Source: Delphinus delphis (Eukaryota; Chordata; Mammalia; Artiodactyla; Delphinidae). From it: 64,000 bases of DNA. The translations under genes and the position numbers were made by a program. Location: the NCBI RefSeq assembly GCF_949987515.2, contig NC_082688.1, positions 79,488,731-79,552,730 of the forward strand, written 5' to 3'. The notes under the pieces were generated by a model that saw only the letters and a program-made list of their open reading frames with translations, was not told where the DNA came from and searched no databases. This document shows positions 62,159-64,000 of this stretch, one piece after another. The stretch's first letter is position 1, and every line of letters begins with the position of its first letter.

Positions 62159-62455
62159 TCAAGTGGACATTTCTGCAGCATCAAATGGGATCTTCTCAAA
62201 ATGAAAGTCCTTCCACTTTGCATACAGTGTCTGAACTCCAGTTGCAACATCTTCCACCACAAAACTTTCAGTCTTTATAACTGGAATCTCAAATACCTTA
62301 TACTTCACATGGATTCCCCAGTCATAGCTGCAGTCCTCCCTGGCACAGAAGATCTTTGCTCTCTTCTCAAAACTCCCAAAGCTCTTTGGTCTGGGGTGTA
62401 ACTTACTCACAAAATGCTCCCTGAAAGCAACTCCAACCACAGTGAAATGGCATTC
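62159..62455 (-). CDS. RIGI: RIG-I (DDX58) last coding exon: C-terminal RNA-binding domain end
   Basis: Read on the minus strand, an acceptor ccgtag at 62456-62461 opens GAATGC..., encoding 98 residues and a TGA stop (62159-62161). This equals the length of human residues 828-925. RIG-I is the cytosolic helicase that senses 5'-triphosphate double-stranded RNA and signals through MAVS; this exon is most of its regulatory domain. The last two zinc-ligand cysteines (human 864 and 869) are present in [17 protein letters not shown], as are RNA-contact residues corresponding to His830 (ECHFTV), Lys858 and Lys861 (FEKRAKIF) and Lys888 (EIPVIKTES). It ends AEMST where human ends AEMSK. Upstream exons lie beyond 64000. 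The paralogues IFIH1 and DHX58 fit far less well. Confidence 0.96.
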   Translation of the reverse strand, partial: ECHFTVVGVAFREHFVSKLHPRPKSFGSFEKRAKIFCAREDCSYDWGIHVKYKVFEIPVIKTESFVVEDVATGVQTLYAKWKDFHFEKIPFDAAEMST

Positions 62456-62654
62456 CTACGGATGAAGGGATCGAGTAGCATACAAAACAGAACGTTAGAA
62501 CCAGAACATAACTGTGATTTAAAAAAAAGAAAACTCCACAATAATCAGAGATGATGAGAAGGCGGGATCCCAATTCTTTTACAGATGGAGTAAGAAGGAA
62601 ATGTGGATTTGCCTCAAGGCCAGAGTAGAATCCACGCAGCCTGACCACCAGTGA

Positions 62655-62710
62655 CACAGGTGGAGGTTAGGGTGGAGGTGGAGGTGCAAGTGAGGGGGCA
62701 GGGGACACCT
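62655..62710 (+). repeat. GGTGGA-type G-rich stretch
   Basis: ggtggaggttagggtggagg followed by tggaggtgcaagtgaggggg. Several short G runs on the plus strand, inside the last RIGI intron. Confidence 0.8.
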
Positions 62711-63507
62711 CAGGAAGAGGAGGACTAAGAAGTTTCCAGGCAACCTGGCTCCCCAAAATAGATACTCCTTATTAATTCAGAAACAAAGAGGTATTTATTG
62801 AAGATCTGTGAAGGCTGAGTTCACCAGTGGCCCTGACAGGAAGAATCCAAAGGATACAGAGAACAACAACAAAGGGTCAATGTGTATCTGAAGAGGCTCA
62901 GGGACTAATGTGTCCACTGGCCCCGCCCCCAGTCAACGTTAGAATAAACCTGAACAAACACCACAGTGCACAGAACAAACGCAGATCCTACATAACCAGT
63001 CCCTCGGGAAAACATAGTCTAAAAGGGCCATTTCAACAGAAGATCACCCAAATTGGAGCTGAAAGGACCTTCCTTTTACCGCTAAAGAAAAAGACTCAGA
63101 AAGGTATGGGAACTTGCCAGTATTACCCCTAATACGCTTCTTGCTCCAATGTTGGACTGATTAAAGACTCAGCTTTCTGAAGACTAAACAGAACCCTAAA
63201 GTAATAACTCATCATCTGACCCGGCCCAGGCCCTCCACCCTCCCCAATCGGCAGCAATAGTTACATCCAATTTTTGTCTTTGGAGATTTTTCTAACCCTT
63301 ACCTAAGAGTTTTAGAAAGCTACCCTGCAGATGTCATGTTTTTAAAATAAGGAGATTTTGCTTCCATTGTAAAAGTGATCCATATCCTCAGAAGAAAGTT
63401 TAGAAAACACAAAATAGTAGAAAGAGAAAAAATCATGGTATCTCACTGCAAAATATTAATACATTTTAGTATACTTCCTCTAGCCTTTTTTGGTACAAAC
63501 ATAAGTG

Positions 63508-63536
63508 GTTTTTTGGTGGTGGTGGTGGTGGTGGTA
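63508..63536 (+). repeat. (GTG)n microsatellite
   Basis: ttttggtggtggtggtggtg continuing to gtattgctgc; about eight GTG units. Confidence 0.95.
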
Positions 63537-63664
63537 TTGCTGCTATTATTTTGCACTGCTATGATCATAGCATATTTACTACTTTCTATCCTCGTTAATT
63601 TTCCCACTGTACCATTAGTTTGTAAGAAGTTTTTCATTATACTATATAAGCTTCCTAATCACTT

Positions 63665-63800
63665 TGTTTAATAAACTTTATTTTCGAGTAATTTCAGATT
63701 TACACTGAACTACAGGTTTTACCACTTTTTCTAATAATATCCTTCATCTGTTCTAGGATCTAATCCAGGATACCATGGTGCATTTAGCATAACCATTATT
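63665..63800 (-). mobile_element. Old L1-type 3' region, antisense
   Basis: taataaactttattttcgag and ttctaggatctaatccagga parallel the copy at 30590-30860. Confidence 0.45.
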
Positions 63801-64000
63801 TGTAATGGCTACGTAATATATAATTAAGTAGCTGTGCAGCAATTTTTAAGCTATTTCTTTATTGTTGAACATCAAGGGTTTCTTTTAAACTTTTTAGCCT
63901 TTTAAAAATACATGGACCATGGCCATGATAACAACAGAATAATAGTATTCTTACTATAAATATCTCACTGATAGATAATAAGCTTTAATGAGTGCTAAAA

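Larger units (their letters stand above)
62456..64000 (-). other. RIGI: Last intron of RIGI, partial
   Basis: Runs from the last-exon acceptor to the window edge; the penultimate exon (human reading near CRACKCYTADV) was looked for and not found. It holds a G-rich stretch at about 62655-62710, a GTG run at 63508-63536 and an old antisense L1-like tail at about 63665-63800. Confidence 0.7.

Noticed and set aside
62456..64000. Penultimate RIGI exon
   Set aside because: Looked for the minus-strand reading around CRACKCYTADV and a matching donor; not found, so it must lie past the window edge.

Overview
The window is mammalian nuclear DNA, almost certainly from a cetacean and probably a toothed whale. 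It carries many tRNA-derived SINEs of the CHR type, in both short, nearly intact copies and older long copies. It also has cetartiodactyl-style L1 tails, MIR/L2/MER5 relics, and no BovB. The species call rests on recalled repeat consensus sequences, so the order is firm and the species is not.

Two host genes lie tail to tail. ACO1 (cytosolic aconitase / iron regulatory protein 1, + strand) occupies most of the window. Twenty coding exons run from 18094 to 55783, all bounded by GT-AG sites, and join to 2,670 bp encoding 889 residues with no frameshift or premature stop. The untranslated first exon and promoter lie upstream of base 1, so positions 1-18071 are read as intron 1. The 3'UTR ends near 56550 behind an ATTAAA signal. 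On the - strand, 62159-62455 is the last coding exon of RIGI (DDX58), encoding the last 98 residues of its RNA-binding C-terminal domain. Its 3'UTR probably runs down to an AATAAA at 60557-60562. The ACO1/RIGI order matches the human 9p21 arrangement as I know it.

Layout: 1-18071 ACO1 intron 1, repeat-rich; 18072-56550 ACO1 exons 2-21; 56550-60540 intergenic, with an antisense MaLR-type LTR and a second LTR; 60540-62158 RIGI 3'UTR; 62159-62455 RIGI last exon; 62456-64000 last RIGI intron, whose upstream exon is not in the window.

The genes have separate jobs. ACO1 is either an aconitase (with a 4Fe-4S cluster) or an IRE-binding regulator of iron mRNAs (without it). RIGI senses 5'-triphosphate RNA in innate immunity. 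The residues known to matter in both, where covered, are present. I see no new multi-gene system. The most unusual structures are an exact 71-bp duplication beside ACO1 exon 9, a triple CHR SINE array in intron 20, a mariner-type hairpin resembling the miR-2284/2285 family in intron 18, and an inverted CHR pair in intron 1.
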